Origin: Bacteroides sp.
GTDB taxonomy: Bacteria; Bacteroidota; Bacteroidia; Bacteroidales; Bacteroidaceae
Length of the DNA stretch: 7,050 bases
NCBI GenBank assembly: GCA_030151845.1
Contig: JASLCM010000114.1
Coordinates: forward strand, 1 to 7,050
Reading direction: 5' to 3'
Within the stretch, counting starts at the first letter, position 1; each line of letters begins with the position of its first letter. Position numbers and translations under genes: made by a program. This document shows positions 1 through 7,025 of the stretch, piece after piece. The notes below the pieces were generated by a model, which saw nothing but the letters and a program-made list of their open reading frames with translations, made no database searches and was not told where the DNA came from.

Positions 1-1849
1 CAGCTTTTTGTCTTTGCAGTCTTTCTATTAATAAATCGATCTCTTCAGGTAGAAAACCAAGACGATGCATCCCTGTATCTAGTTTCAAATGAATCGGAAA
101 GTTTGTAATCCCCTCTTTTTCCACCTCATGAATAAGTGCTTCTAGTAAGTCAAAGCTATAGACTTCTGGCTCTAGAACATTCGCTATCATGGTTTTAAAA
201 GCACTTTTCTCTGGATTCATTATAATTATGGAGGAAGTTATACCCTCTTTTCTTAGCTCTGCCCCTTCATCAGCAACAGCAACCGCTAAATAATCTACTC
301 GTCGATCCTGTAATGTTTTTGCTATCTCTACAGCCCCTGCACCATAAGCCGAAGCCTTAACCATACACATTACTTTAGTACTAGGCTTAATTTTTTCTTT
401 AAAGTAATTGAGGTTATCAACCAAAGCCTCTAAATTTATTTCTAGGATTGTTTCATGTACTTTAAGCTCAATTAACTCTGCTAATTGGTCAAAATGAAAC
501 TGTCGAGCCCCTTTTAAAAGTATGATTTCATTGTTTAGAACAACATCACGTCGATGTATTGCATCAATAAGTTCATCTACAGTTGTAAAAAAACGTGCAT
601 TAATCCGATCAAACTGATGAGCAGAGGAGCTAATATCTCGTCCTACCCCTATCATCCTAGCTACGCCTCTTCTTCTTACAAGCTGGGAAACATGCCTGTA
701 TAAAGTAGAGGTACTTTGTCCGGACTCTAGTATATCCGATAAGATTAGCGTACAGTTCTGCCTACTTTGCAGTCCTCTTCTATGTAAAAAATCAAGAGCT
801 ATATCCAATGAGGCTAAATCTGATGTATAACTATCATTGATTAACAAACATCCATTAATCCCCTCTTTAACCTCTAGACGCATAGCTATTGGTTCAAGTT
901 TTGCCATTCGTTCTGCTATATCCTCTGCAGACAGCATTAAGTAAAGACAAGCAGCCAAGCAGTTTAAAGAATTTTCAATGGAGGCATCATCTATGAATGG
1001 AATTTGATACTGATTTTCCATTCCTAAATAACGATATTTAATGATTGTATAGGCATCTGACTTCTCTATATCTGATATATACAATGGACGGTCCATATCT
1101 TTTTGGCTCCACGCTATTTCTCGTGCGGCCAACATTGATTTTGAGACACAGTTACTAATCAACTGATCATCTCCATTGTAGATTAAAACATCACAATTTT
1201 TAAAAAGTGTAAGTTTTTCCATACACTTCTCTTGAGAGGAGAAAAAGTTTTCTTGATGAGCTCCTCCTATATTCGTAAGAATACCTATTGTGGGTTTAAT
1301 GATATGGTGTAATGAGCGCATCTCTTCCACTTTAGAAATACCGGCCTCAAAGATTCCCAGTGTTGACTGAGCATCTAATTGCCATACAGACAAAGGCACT
1401 CCTATTTGTGAGTTATAGCTACGGGGGGAACGGGTTATGGTCTCATTGGGTGAGAGAAGTTGATACAACCACTCTTTCACTATCGTTTTTCCATTGCTTC
1501 CTGTAATTCCAATTATAGGAATTCTAAATTCTTCACGATGAAGTTCGGCTAACCGTTGTAATGCTAACAGTACATCAGAAACCAATAAAAAGTTGGCTTC
1601 AGGGTATTGATCCAAAGTGAACTCCTGCGCACTTTCTAACGAGATTACAAAATTACGTACACCGCGTGCATAGAGATCTGGAATAAATTTTTTTCCATCA
1701 TTCCTTTTTGTTTGCAAGGCAAAAAAAAGTGTTTCTGTGGCAAAACTTAAAGATCTACTATCTGTTAGCAACCAACGGATGGTGTAATCTGTATCTCCTA
1801 TTCTTTTTGCTTTTAATAGCTTTTCTATAGATTTAATCGTGTATGACAT
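1..1849 (-). CDS. murF/alr: Bifunctional MurF / alanine racemase fusion, 3' end beyond window
   Basis: This cytoplasmic peptidoglycan enzyme joins two activities: ATP-dependent ligation of D-Ala-D-Ala to UDP-MurNAc-tripeptide (MurF) and PLP-dependent L-Ala/D-Ala interconversion (Alr). I translated 616 uninterrupted codons from the ATG at 1849; the frame is still open at base 1. The MurF part (about 1-460) shows the ATP loop GITGSNGKT (114-122), FEAGIS (167-172), TNIGGAHQENF (192-202) and NDSYTSDL (338-345). The Alr part starts near 465; VKASAYGAG (497-505) carries the PLP lysine K498, and KLDTGMHRLGF (589-599) follows. The Alr C-terminal part, with the second catalytic Tyr, lies off the window; related fusions run to roughly 820-840 residues. 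The start fits because the N-terminus (MSYTIKSIEKLL, then WLLTDSRS) matches remembered Bacteroides homologues and no other ATG precedes the conserved region. It overlaps the upstream GSCFA gene by 25 bases, suggesting co-transcription and possibly coupled translation. Small departures from the family pattern are SKVEEM where I recall SQPGEM, and SYTSD where SYNSD is usual. Confidence 0.95.
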   Translation of the reverse strand, partial: MSYTIKSIEKLLKAKRIGDTDYTIRWLLTDSRSLSFATETLFFALQTKRNDGKKFIPDLYARGVRNFVISLESAQEFTLDQYPEANFLLVSDVLLALQRLAELHREEFRIPIIGITGSNGKTIVKEWLYQLLSPNETITRSPRSYNSQIGVPLSVWQLDAQSTLGIFEAGISKVEEMRSLHHIIKPTIGILTNIGGAHQENFFSSQEKCMEKLTLFKNCDVLIYNGDDQLISNCVSKSMLAAREIAWSQKDMDRPLYISDIEKSDAYTIIKYRYLGMENQYQIPFIDDASIENSLNCLAACLYLMLSAEDIAERMAKLEPIAMRLEVKEGINGCLLINDSYTSDLASLDIALDFLHRRGLQSRQNCTLILSDILESGQSTSTLYRHVSQLVRRRGVARMIGVGRDISSSAHQFDRINARFFTTVDELIDAIHRRDVVLNNEIILLKGARQFHFDQLAELIELKVHETILEINLEALVDNLNYFKEKIKPSTKVMCMVKASAYGAGAVEIAKTLQDRRVDYLAVAVADEGAELRKEGITSSIIIMNPEKSAFKTMIANVLEPEVYSFDLLEALIHEVEKEGITNFPIHLKLDTGMHRLGFLPEEIDLLIERLQRQKA

Positions 1850-2814
1850 AGCTTTAGCTCATTTTCAAAGTCTAAGTTCGGATATTTTCTTTGAACTGCA
1901 CTAATATTTAACAGTATTTGTTCCAAAAAACCACGATACTCAGCAGATTTAGGGTTTGATGGACGATGTTCTATCTTTTTCTGAATCGCTTCACACGCTT
2001 TTATTAAATCTGTTGTTTCTGTATTGAAAAACTGATCTTGAAAAAAGCTCCAAATGTATTGAATAGCTGTAGGGGAAGGATGAATCATATCCGCCGAATA
2101 AAATCGATAATCACGCAAATCATCTAGTAATAGTTCATAGGCTGGGAAATAGAATAATTGCGAAGGGTTTTTACTTACGATCTGTTCTATTGCTAACAAC
2201 AAAATAGACTTACTTAATTGATTTTCATGTAAACCATCACGTATATGCCTTATCGGACTAACTGTAAATATGACCTTACACGCTGGATTATTACACAACA
2301 CGCTAGCAAGAAGTTTTTCATAAAAAACAACTATCTCCTCTACAGAGAGTCTCCTTCTCTTAAACATTTTAGAGGGAATTTTATGACAGTTAGCAACCAC
2401 CTCCTGATTTTCTACATACTCAAAAACCCATGCACTTCCAAAAGTTATTAATAAATAAGAGACCTCTTTTAAAGCTTCTCTCCCTCTAATTACTTGGTTA
2501 TTCATTAAAGTTAAAGCTTCTTGCTGAGTTGAGCCTGTATAGTCACCATGAAACAAAAAAGATCTCCAACGTTCTTTGTGGTAAAATAAATCTTTTTCTT
2601 GAATTTTCTTATTACCAAATAGCAAAGTAAGTCCGTTAGCTACGGAAATAGGATTATACAAGGTCCCAAAAGGATTTACCTCACAATGAAACTTACTTCG
2701 TTGCAGATATGCCCCAATGTTATTCGTAAAGCATGACCCTAACATCAATAACTTATCCTGATGTGAAATCACAGGCAAGCCTTTTTCCTTTTGAACGGCT
2801 GTTCTAAAAATCAT
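1825..2814 (-). CDS. GSCFA domain family protein (SGNH-hydrolase-like)
   Basis: This is a member of the GSCFA family, which resembles SGNH/GDSL hydrolases and has no established substrate that I know of. The name-giving block is GSCF at residues 26-29 (MLGSCFTNNIG), whose Ser27 would be the nucleophile by analogy with SGNH enzymes. Further blocks are NPFGTLYNP (47-55), ITFGSAWVFEY (123-133), FTVSPIRHIRDG (183-194) and ADMIHPS (241-247), the last offering the Asp/His pair expected of such a fold. I see no signal peptide or membrane segment, so the protein is probably cytoplasmic. A GTG at 2820 is also in frame, but I prefer the ATG at 2814 because MIFRTAV matches the usual N-terminus of the family (M-x-F-R-T). 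That gives 329 residues, a normal length. The gene is first in the leftward unit and its TAG stop lies 25 bases inside murF/alr, which ties its role to cell-wall precursor synthesis by context only. The next in-frame stop, a TAA, comes four codons beyond the TAG. Confidence 0.88.
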   Translation of the reverse strand: MIFRTAVQKEKGLPVISHQDKLLMLGSCFTNNIGAYLQRSKFHCEVNPFGTLYNPISVANGLTLLFGNKKIQEKDLFYHKERWRSFLFHGDYTGSTQQEALTLMNNQVIRGREALKEVSYLLITFGSAWVFEYVENQEVVANCHKIPSKMFKRRRLSVEEIVVFYEKLLASVLCNNPACKVIFTVSPIRHIRDGLHENQLSKSILLLAIEQIVSKNPSQLFYFPAYELLLDDLRDYRFYSADMIHPSPTAIQYIWSFFQDQFFNTETTDLIKACEAIQKKIEHRPSNPKSAEYRGFLEQILLNISAVQRKYPNLDFENELKLCHTRLNL

Positions 2815-2866
2815 TTGCACAAATCTCTCATTTTACTCGTAAAAATAGAAAACCTAAAAATGCATT

Positions 2867-2875
2867 CAAAACATA
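2867..2875 (-). promoter_or_regulatory. Weak candidate -7 promoter box for GSCFA-murF/alr
   Basis: Read leftward this is TATGTTTTG, which resembles the Bacteroidota -7 consensus TAnnTTTG but has one extra base between TA and TTTG (or one mismatch if the terminal G is ignored). It would put transcription start near 2860 and give a leader of roughly 45 bases before the ATG at 2814. I see no convincing -33 TTTG element upstream of it. Other near-matches on this strand (around 2820-2827 and 2929-2936) are no better, so the true promoter is uncertain. Confidence 0.22.
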
Positions 2876-2897
2876 AACCGTTTATATCTGTTAATTG

Positions 2898-2919
2898 AAT
2901 AAGTAAAAAAGTACTTATT
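2898..2919. repeat. Perfect 8-bp inverted repeat with 6-base loop
   Basis: The left arm AATAAGTA (2898-2905) is exactly complementary to the right arm TACTTATT (2912-2919), with loop AAAAAG between them. Each arm pair contains a single G-C pair, so it would form a weak RNA hairpin. It sits between two divergent promoters, where a terminator is not needed, so a protein-binding operator is the more natural reading. It lies roughly 25-50 bases upstream of the candidate GSCFA promoter box and about 100 bases upstream of the dxs box. In such AT-rich DNA a chance palindrome is quite possible. Confidence 0.4.
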
Positions 2920-3015
2920 AGAGTTTATCAAAATAAAGAATTATATTTATCTAAAAGGAAAGGCTCTGCAACCTCTAAATTGAAACAAATAATAGGCATC
3001 TATAGTTTCTTTTAG

Positions 3016-3023
3016 TAGATTTG
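3016..3023 (+). promoter_or_regulatory. Candidate Bacteroidota -7 promoter box for dxs-trkA-trkH
   Basis: TAGATTTG is a perfect match to TAnnTTTG, the -7 element recognised by the Bacteroidota primary sigma factor, and is followed by CA as often seen in this phylum. It is the only perfect match on the plus strand between the two divergent genes; the second TTTG there (3037-3040) lacks a correctly placed TA. Transcription would begin near 3028-3032, giving a leader of about 15-20 bases before the dxs ATG. A clear -33 TTTG at the usual distance is absent. Confidence 0.55.
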
Positions 3024-3046
3024 CACGCATTAATAATTTGTAAGTA

Positions 3047-4960
3047 ATGGAAAATAAACCAAAGCTGAGCTTACTTAAGTCTATTTCTTACCCGGACGAT
3101 TTAAGAAAGTTAGACCCTGAACTTCTCCCACAACTGTGTAGTGAACTAAGACAAGATATTATTGACGAAGTATCCTGCAATCCAGGTCACTTTGCAGCAA
3201 GTTTAGGAGTAGTCGAACTTACTGTTGCATTACATTATGTATTCAACACTCCTTACGATAGAATTGTATGGGATGTGGGACATCAAGCTTACGGTCATAA
3301 GATATTAACAGGTAGAAAGGAGATGTTTTCTACAAATAGAAAATTTGGTGGAATAAAACCATTTCCTAGCCCTGATGAAAGTGAGTACGATACATTTACA
3401 TGTGGTCACGCATCCAACTCTATATCAGCAGCACTAGGAATGGCAGTTGCCGCTGCAAAAAAGGGAGAAGACGACAGACAGGTAGTAGCTGTTATAGGCG
3501 ATGGCTCTATGAGCGGTGGATTGGCGTTTGAAGGATTAAATAATGCTTCAGCAACTCCAAATAATCTTCTCATCATTCTTAACGACAACGATATGTCTAT
3601 TGATAGAAGTGTTGGTGGTATGCAGCAATACTTAATCAACTTAACAACATCTACACCTTATAATCAAATTCGATTTAAAGCTTCTCGAATGCTCATTAAA
3701 ATGGGGATTCTTAACGATGAGAGAAAAAAAGCGCTCATTCGTTTTGGGAACAGTTTAAAATCAATGGCTGTACAGCAACAAAACATTTTTGAAGGTTTAA
3801 ACATCAGGTATTTTGGCCCTATAGATGGACACAACATAGAACAATTAACAAAAGTTTTAAGTGACATCAAAAATATGAAGGGCCCTAAACTTCTTCATAT
3901 CCACACTAAAAAGGGAAAAGGATTTACCCCAGCTGAACTCCATGCAACAGAATGGCATGCTCCTGGACTTTTTGATCCAGAAACAGGAAAGCGTGTGATA
4001 GCTAACAGTAATGGTAAGCCTCCAAAGTTTCAAGATGTTTTTGGTAATACCTTGGTAGAGTTAGCCAGACTCAACCCTAAAATTATGGGAATAACTCCAG
4101 CCATGCCTACTGGCTGTTCCATGAACCTTTTAATGGAAAGTATGCCCAATCGAGCTTTTGATGTAGGTATAGCCGAAGGGCATGCTGTTACATTTTCTGG
4201 AGGATTAGCAAAGGAGGGATTAATTCCTTTTTGCAACATCTACTCCTCCTTCATGCAAAGGGCTTATGATAATGTTATCCATGATATCGCGATCCAAAAA
4301 CAAAACGTTGTACTTTGCTTGGATCGTGCCGGACTTGTAGGTGAAGATGGCCCCACTCATCATGGTGTATTTGATCTAGCTTACTTACGTCCAATTCCCA
4401 ATTTAACTATTTCCTCTCCCATGGATGAAATAGAGTTAAGGAACTTAATGTATACAGCACAACTCCCCAACAAAGGTCCTTTTGTTATTAGATACCCCAG
4501 AGGAAGAGGTAGTCTTGTTGATTGGAAAGCCCCCTTTGAGGAGGTTCCAATAGGAAAAGGCAGAAAACTCTCAGCAGGTAAAGACTTGGCTATTGTAACA
4601 ATTGGTCCAATCGGAGTTACTCTTTCAACTATAATAAAAGAGATTGAAGAGACAATTCAGGCCTCTATTGCTCACTATGATTTACGTTTTTTAAAACCAT
4701 TGGATCAATCCTTACTCCATGAGATAGGAAAGAATTTCTCAAAAGTTATTACAATCGAAGATGGAGTTATAAATGGAGGGATGGGGTCAGCGCTTTTAGA
4801 ATTCTTCTCAGAAAACGAGTACTTTCCGAAGGTTTATCGCCTAGGAATTCCTGATCAATTTATTGAGCATGGAGCAGTTGAGAAGCTCTATGAAGTTTGT
4901 GGCCTCGATCAAAAGAGTATTAAGGAAAAGATTATCAATGTATTAAATAGGGCAAATTAA
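3047..4960 (+). CDS. dxs: 1-deoxy-D-xylulose-5-phosphate synthase
   Basis: This enzyme condenses pyruvate and glyceraldehyde 3-phosphate into DXP with thiamine diphosphate and Mg2+. It is the entry step of the MEP isoprenoid pathway and also feeds thiamine and pyridoxal synthesis in many bacteria. At 637 residues it is full length. The ThDP-binding half shows GHFAASLGVVELT (47-59, His48), DVGHQAYGHKILTGR (76-90), TCGHASNSIS (118-127) and the ThDP/Mg motif starting GDG (151-153) and ending LNDND (178-182). The transketolase-like central domain has IAEGHAVTFSGGLA (375-388), where Glu377 corresponds to the catalytic Glu370 of the E. coli enzyme, then DRAGLVGEDGPTHHG (426-440, Asp434 and His438) and RYPRG (482-486). 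A C-terminal transketolase domain follows from about 505. Gly378, where many Dxs proteins have Gln, is the form I recall from Bacteroidales. The ATG follows the candidate promoter at 3016-3023 by 23 bases. The gene leads a tight operon, with trkA starting 8 bases after its TAA. Confidence 0.98.
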   Translation: MENKPKLSLLKSISYPDDLRKLDPELLPQLCSELRQDIIDEVSCNPGHFAASLGVVELTVALHYVFNTPYDRIVWDVGHQAYGHKILTGRKEMFSTNRKFGGIKPFPSPDESEYDTFTCGHASNSISAALGMAVAAAKKGEDDRQVVAVIGDGSMSGGLAFEGLNNASATPNNLLIILNDNDMSIDRSVGGMQQYLINLTTSTPYNQIRFKASRMLIKMGILNDERKKALIRFGNSLKSMAVQQQNIFEGLNIRYFGPIDGHNIEQLTKVLSDIKNMKGPKLLHIHTKKGKGFTPAELHATEWHAPGLFDPETGKRVIANSNGKPPKFQDVFGNTLVELARLNPKIMGITPAMPTGCSMNLLMESMPNRAFDVGIAEGHAVTFSGGLAKEGLIPFCNIYSSFMQRAYDNVIHDIAIQKQNVVLCLDRAGLVGEDGPTHHGVFDLAYLRPIPNLTISSPMDEIELRNLMYTAQLPNKGPFVIRYPRGRGSLVDWKAPFEEVPIGKGRKLSAGKDLAIVTIGPIGVTLSTIIKEIEETIQASIAHYDLRFLKPLDQSLLHEIGKNFSKVITIEDGVINGGMGSALLEFFSENEYFPKVYRLGIPDQFIEHGAVEKLYEVCGLDQKSIKEKIINVLNRAN

Positions 4961-4968
4961 CTAATCAA

Positions 4969-6309
4969 ATGAAGATTATTATAGCAGGAGCCGGAGCTGT
5001 TGGCACTCATTTAGCCAAGCTTCTATCTAATGAAAAACAAGATATTATTCTCATGGATGAGAATGAAGAACACCTTAATACATTGAGCCGAAACTTTGAC
5101 CTAATGACAGTTATTGGCTCTCCAACTTCTATAACTAATTTAAAAGATGTAGGCGTAGAAGATGCCGATCTTTTTATAGCTGTCACTCCAGATGAGAGTA
5201 GAAATATGACAGCTTGTATGTTGGCTACTAACCTTGGAGCAAGAAAAACTGTAGCACGGATAGACAACTTTGAGTACCTCCTACCAAAAAACAAAGCTTT
5301 TTTTCAGAAATTAGGGGTAGACTCTCTTATTTATCCTGAGATGCTTGCTGCAAAAGAGATTGTCTCTGCAATGAGAATGAGCTGGGTAAGGCAGTGGTGG
5401 GAGTTTTGTGGAGGTGCCCTTGTACTTGTTGGTGTAAAAATTAGAGAAAATGCTGAAATCCTAAACGCTACTTTGAACGAGCTTGGAAAAAATAGAGTTC
5501 CTTTTCATGTCGTTGCTATCAAAAGAAAAAAAAGAACTATTATTCCACAGGGAACAGACAAAATAATGCTTTACGATATAGTCTATTTCACAACTACAAA
5601 GAAGTACATTCCATATATTCGAAAAATAACAGGAAAGGAAGACTATGGAGATGTTAGGAATGTCATGATAATGGGAGGAAGTAGAATAGCTATAAGAACC
5701 GCCCAGTACGTTCCTGAATATATGAGAGTAAAGATTATTGAAAATGACCTAGAACGTTGTAACCTACTAACAGAAGTTCTTGATGACAAGGTGATGATCC
5801 TAAATGGAGATGGCAGGGATATTAATCTTCTCTATGAAGAAGGTATAAAAAACACTGAAGCATTTGTGGCAGTTACAGGAAACTCTGAAACGAACATACT
5901 CGCCTGTTTAGCTGCAAAAAGATTAGGAGTTCGAAAAACCGTAGCCGAAGTGGAGAACATAGACTATATCAGCATGGCTGAAAGCTTAGATATTGGTACT
6001 GTTATCAATAAGAAGAAGATAGCAGCTAGTCACATCTATCAAATGATGCTTGATGCTGATGTATCCAATGTAAAATGTTTAACCTTTGCTAATGCCGATG
6101 TTGCTGAGTTTAGCGTTAAAGATGGAGCTAAAATAACAAAAAGAAAAGTAAAAGACTTAGGGCTTCCAAAAGGAACTACAATTGGAGGGCTTATTCGGGA
6201 TGGAGAAGGAGTTCTTGTTACAGGTGATACTCAAATAGAAAAAGGAGATCATGTTGTTGTCTTTTGCATGAGTATGATGATTAAGAAGATTGAGAAGTTT
6301 TTTAACTAA
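4969..6309 (+). CDS. trkA: Trk potassium uptake system, cytoplasmic NAD-binding subunit TrkA
   Basis: TrkA is the peripheral regulatory subunit that assembles as a ring under the TrkH membrane channel and gates K+ uptake in response to nucleotides. The 446 residues form two RCK halves, the usual full-length plan. The first Rossmann fold has the GAGAVG dinucleotide motif (7-12) and an acidic residue, Asp30, ending beta-2; AVTPDESRNM (71-80) and the end of the domain follow, then a TrkA_C domain to about 225. The second fold starts at NVMIMGGSRIAIRTA (231-245) with Glu258 ending beta-2, then AVTGNSETNI (301-310), and a second TrkA_C domain to the end. The second glycine motif is degenerate (GGSRIA), so this half may bind nucleotide differently or not at all, as in other TrkA proteins. 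It begins 8 bases after dxs and ends 2 bases before trkH, so all three are probably one transcript. A run of eight A at 5526-5533 (residues KRKKRT) does not disturb the frame. Confidence 0.96.
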   Translation: MKIIIAGAGAVGTHLAKLLSNEKQDIILMDENEEHLNTLSRNFDLMTVIGSPTSITNLKDVGVEDADLFIAVTPDESRNMTACMLATNLGARKTVARIDNFEYLLPKNKAFFQKLGVDSLIYPEMLAAKEIVSAMRMSWVRQWWEFCGGALVLVGVKIRENAEILNATLNELGKNRVPFHVVAIKRKKRTIIPQGTDKIMLYDIVYFTTTKKYIPYIRKITGKEDYGDVRNVMIMGGSRIAIRTAQYVPEYMRVKIIENDLERCNLLTEVLDDKVMILNGDGRDINLLYEEGIKNTEAFVAVTGNSETNILACLAAKRLGVRKTVAEVENIDYISMAESLDIGTVINKKKIAASHIYQMMLDADVSNVKCLTFANADVAEFSVKDGAKITKRKVKDLGLPKGTTIGGLIRDGEGVLVTGDTQIEKGDHVVVFCMSMMIKKIEKFFN

Positions 6310-6311
6310 CT

Positions 6312-7025
6312 ATGATAAACTCAAGAATGATTAGTCAAATCATTGGGATTCTATTATTGATAGAGACAACAATGATTTTGTTATGCAGTGCAGTGGCACT
6401 CTTTTACCAAGGAGATGACTTTACAAGCTTCTTAGCTACAGCTGGTGTCACTGCTGCAGCAGGTCTTTCATTTTACCTGTTTGGTGCTAAAGCTGAAAAA
6501 CATCTTAGTAGAAGAGACGGTTATATAATTGTAGGACTTTCATGGATAATAGTCTCTCTATTTGGTATGCTTCCCTTCTACTTTAGTGGCTATATTCCCA
6601 ATATTACAGACGCTTTTTTTGAAACAATCTCTGGTTTCAGTAGTACGGGAAGTACCATATTAGATAATATTGAAGAGTTCCCACACGGATTACTCTTCTG
6701 GAGAAGCATGACTCAGTGGATAGGTGGACTTGGAATTATCTTCTTTACCATTGCTGTTCTTCCTATATTTGGAATTGGTGGTGTACAGTTATTTGCAGCG
6801 GAAGCTACAGGGCCAACTCATGATAAAGTTCATCCAAGAATTGGAGTTACAGCTAAGTGGATTTGGAGTATATATATTGGACTTACTGCCACCGAAGCAA
6901 TATTGCTTACTGTGGGTGGAATGCCTATTTTCGACAGTATATGCCACTCTTTTGCTACAACTGGAACTGGTGGATACTCTACTAAGCAAGCAAGTATAGC
7001 CTATTACAATTCAAATTATATATAG
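6312..7025 (+). CDS. trkH: TrkH potassium channel subunit, cut short by in-frame TAG
   Basis: This encodes the N-terminal half of the membrane subunit that moves K+ in the Trk/Ktr/HKT superfamily. Such proteins have four membrane-pore-membrane repeats and about 480 residues; here only 237 codons precede a TAG. Hydrophobic segments lie near 8-31, 40-58, 71-92, 129-153 and 183-201. The first selectivity-filter loop is ETISGFSSTGST (104-115, Gly113) and the second is SFATTGTGGYSTKQ (213-226, Gly218). RSMTQWIGGLGI (131-142) and the cytoplasmic stretch with GPTHDKVHPRIG (167-178) are typical of TrkH. Repeats three and four with their filter glycines are missing, so the encoded product alone could not form a pore. 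The residues read in the same frame after the TAG (YVIAIFMF) look like continued TrkH, so this is a nonsense codon inside trkH, not the natural end. The start at 6312, two bases after the trkA stop, matches the usual MIN...M N-terminus. The family assignment is firm; whether the gene works is not. Confidence 0.9.
   Translation: MINSRMISQIIGILLLIETTMILLCSAVALFYQGDDFTSFLATAGVTAAAGLSFYLFGAKAEKHLSRRDGYIIVGLSWIIVSLFGMLPFYFSGYIPNITDAFFETISGFSSTGSTILDNIEEFPHGLLFWRSMTQWIGGLGIIFFTIAVLPIFGIGGVQLFAAEATGPTHDKVHPRIGVTAKWIWSIYIGLTATEAILLTVGGMPIFDSICHSFATTGTGGYSTKQASIAYYNSNYI

Larger units (their letters stand above)
2815..3046. promoter_or_regulatory. Shared intergenic region between divergent operons
   Basis: This 232-base, very AT-rich region separates the start of the GSCFA gene (leftward) from the start of dxs (rightward), so both promoters should lie inside it. 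It contains the candidate -7 boxes and the inverted repeat listed separately. I found no open reading frame of note, no tRNA-like structure and no recognisable riboswitch in it. Neither dxs nor GSCFA has a clear Shine-Dalgarno sequence, which is normal for Bacteroidota. Confidence 0.7.

Noticed and set aside
2245..2451. Plus-strand open frame of 68 codons opposite GSCFA
   Set aside because: It lies wholly antisense to a well-supported conserved gene, has no recognisable motif and no promoter of its own.
2898..2919. The inverted repeat as a transcription terminator
   Set aside because: The stem has a single G-C pair, there is no U-tract at the right place in either direction, and both neighbouring genes start here rather than end.
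3406..3870. Two minus-strand open frames (3406-3639 and 3664-3870) within dxs
   Set aside because: They are antisense shadows of the conserved Dxs coding sequence, with no family resemblance.
4030..4239. Minus-strand open frame of 69 codons within dxs
   Set aside because: Shadow frame over the conserved catalytic-Glu region of Dxs; no independent support.
5007..5294. Minus-strand open frame of 95 codons within trkA
   Set aside because: Antisense to the first RCK domain of TrkA; composition reflects the complementary strand.
5526..5533. Run of eight A in trkA as a programmed frameshift site
   Set aside because: The TrkA frame is intact and conserved on both sides, and the phase does not give the classic A-AAA-AAG slippery arrangement.
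6724..6999. Overlapping open frames on both strands within trkH
   Set aside because: They arise from the hydrophobic coding sequence of TrkH in other frames and show no independent signal.
7013..7025. Frameshift in the TA-rich run as the cause of the trkH stop
   Set aside because: The residues before and after the TAG in the same frame both fit TrkH, so the frame is preserved and a substitution is the simpler cause.
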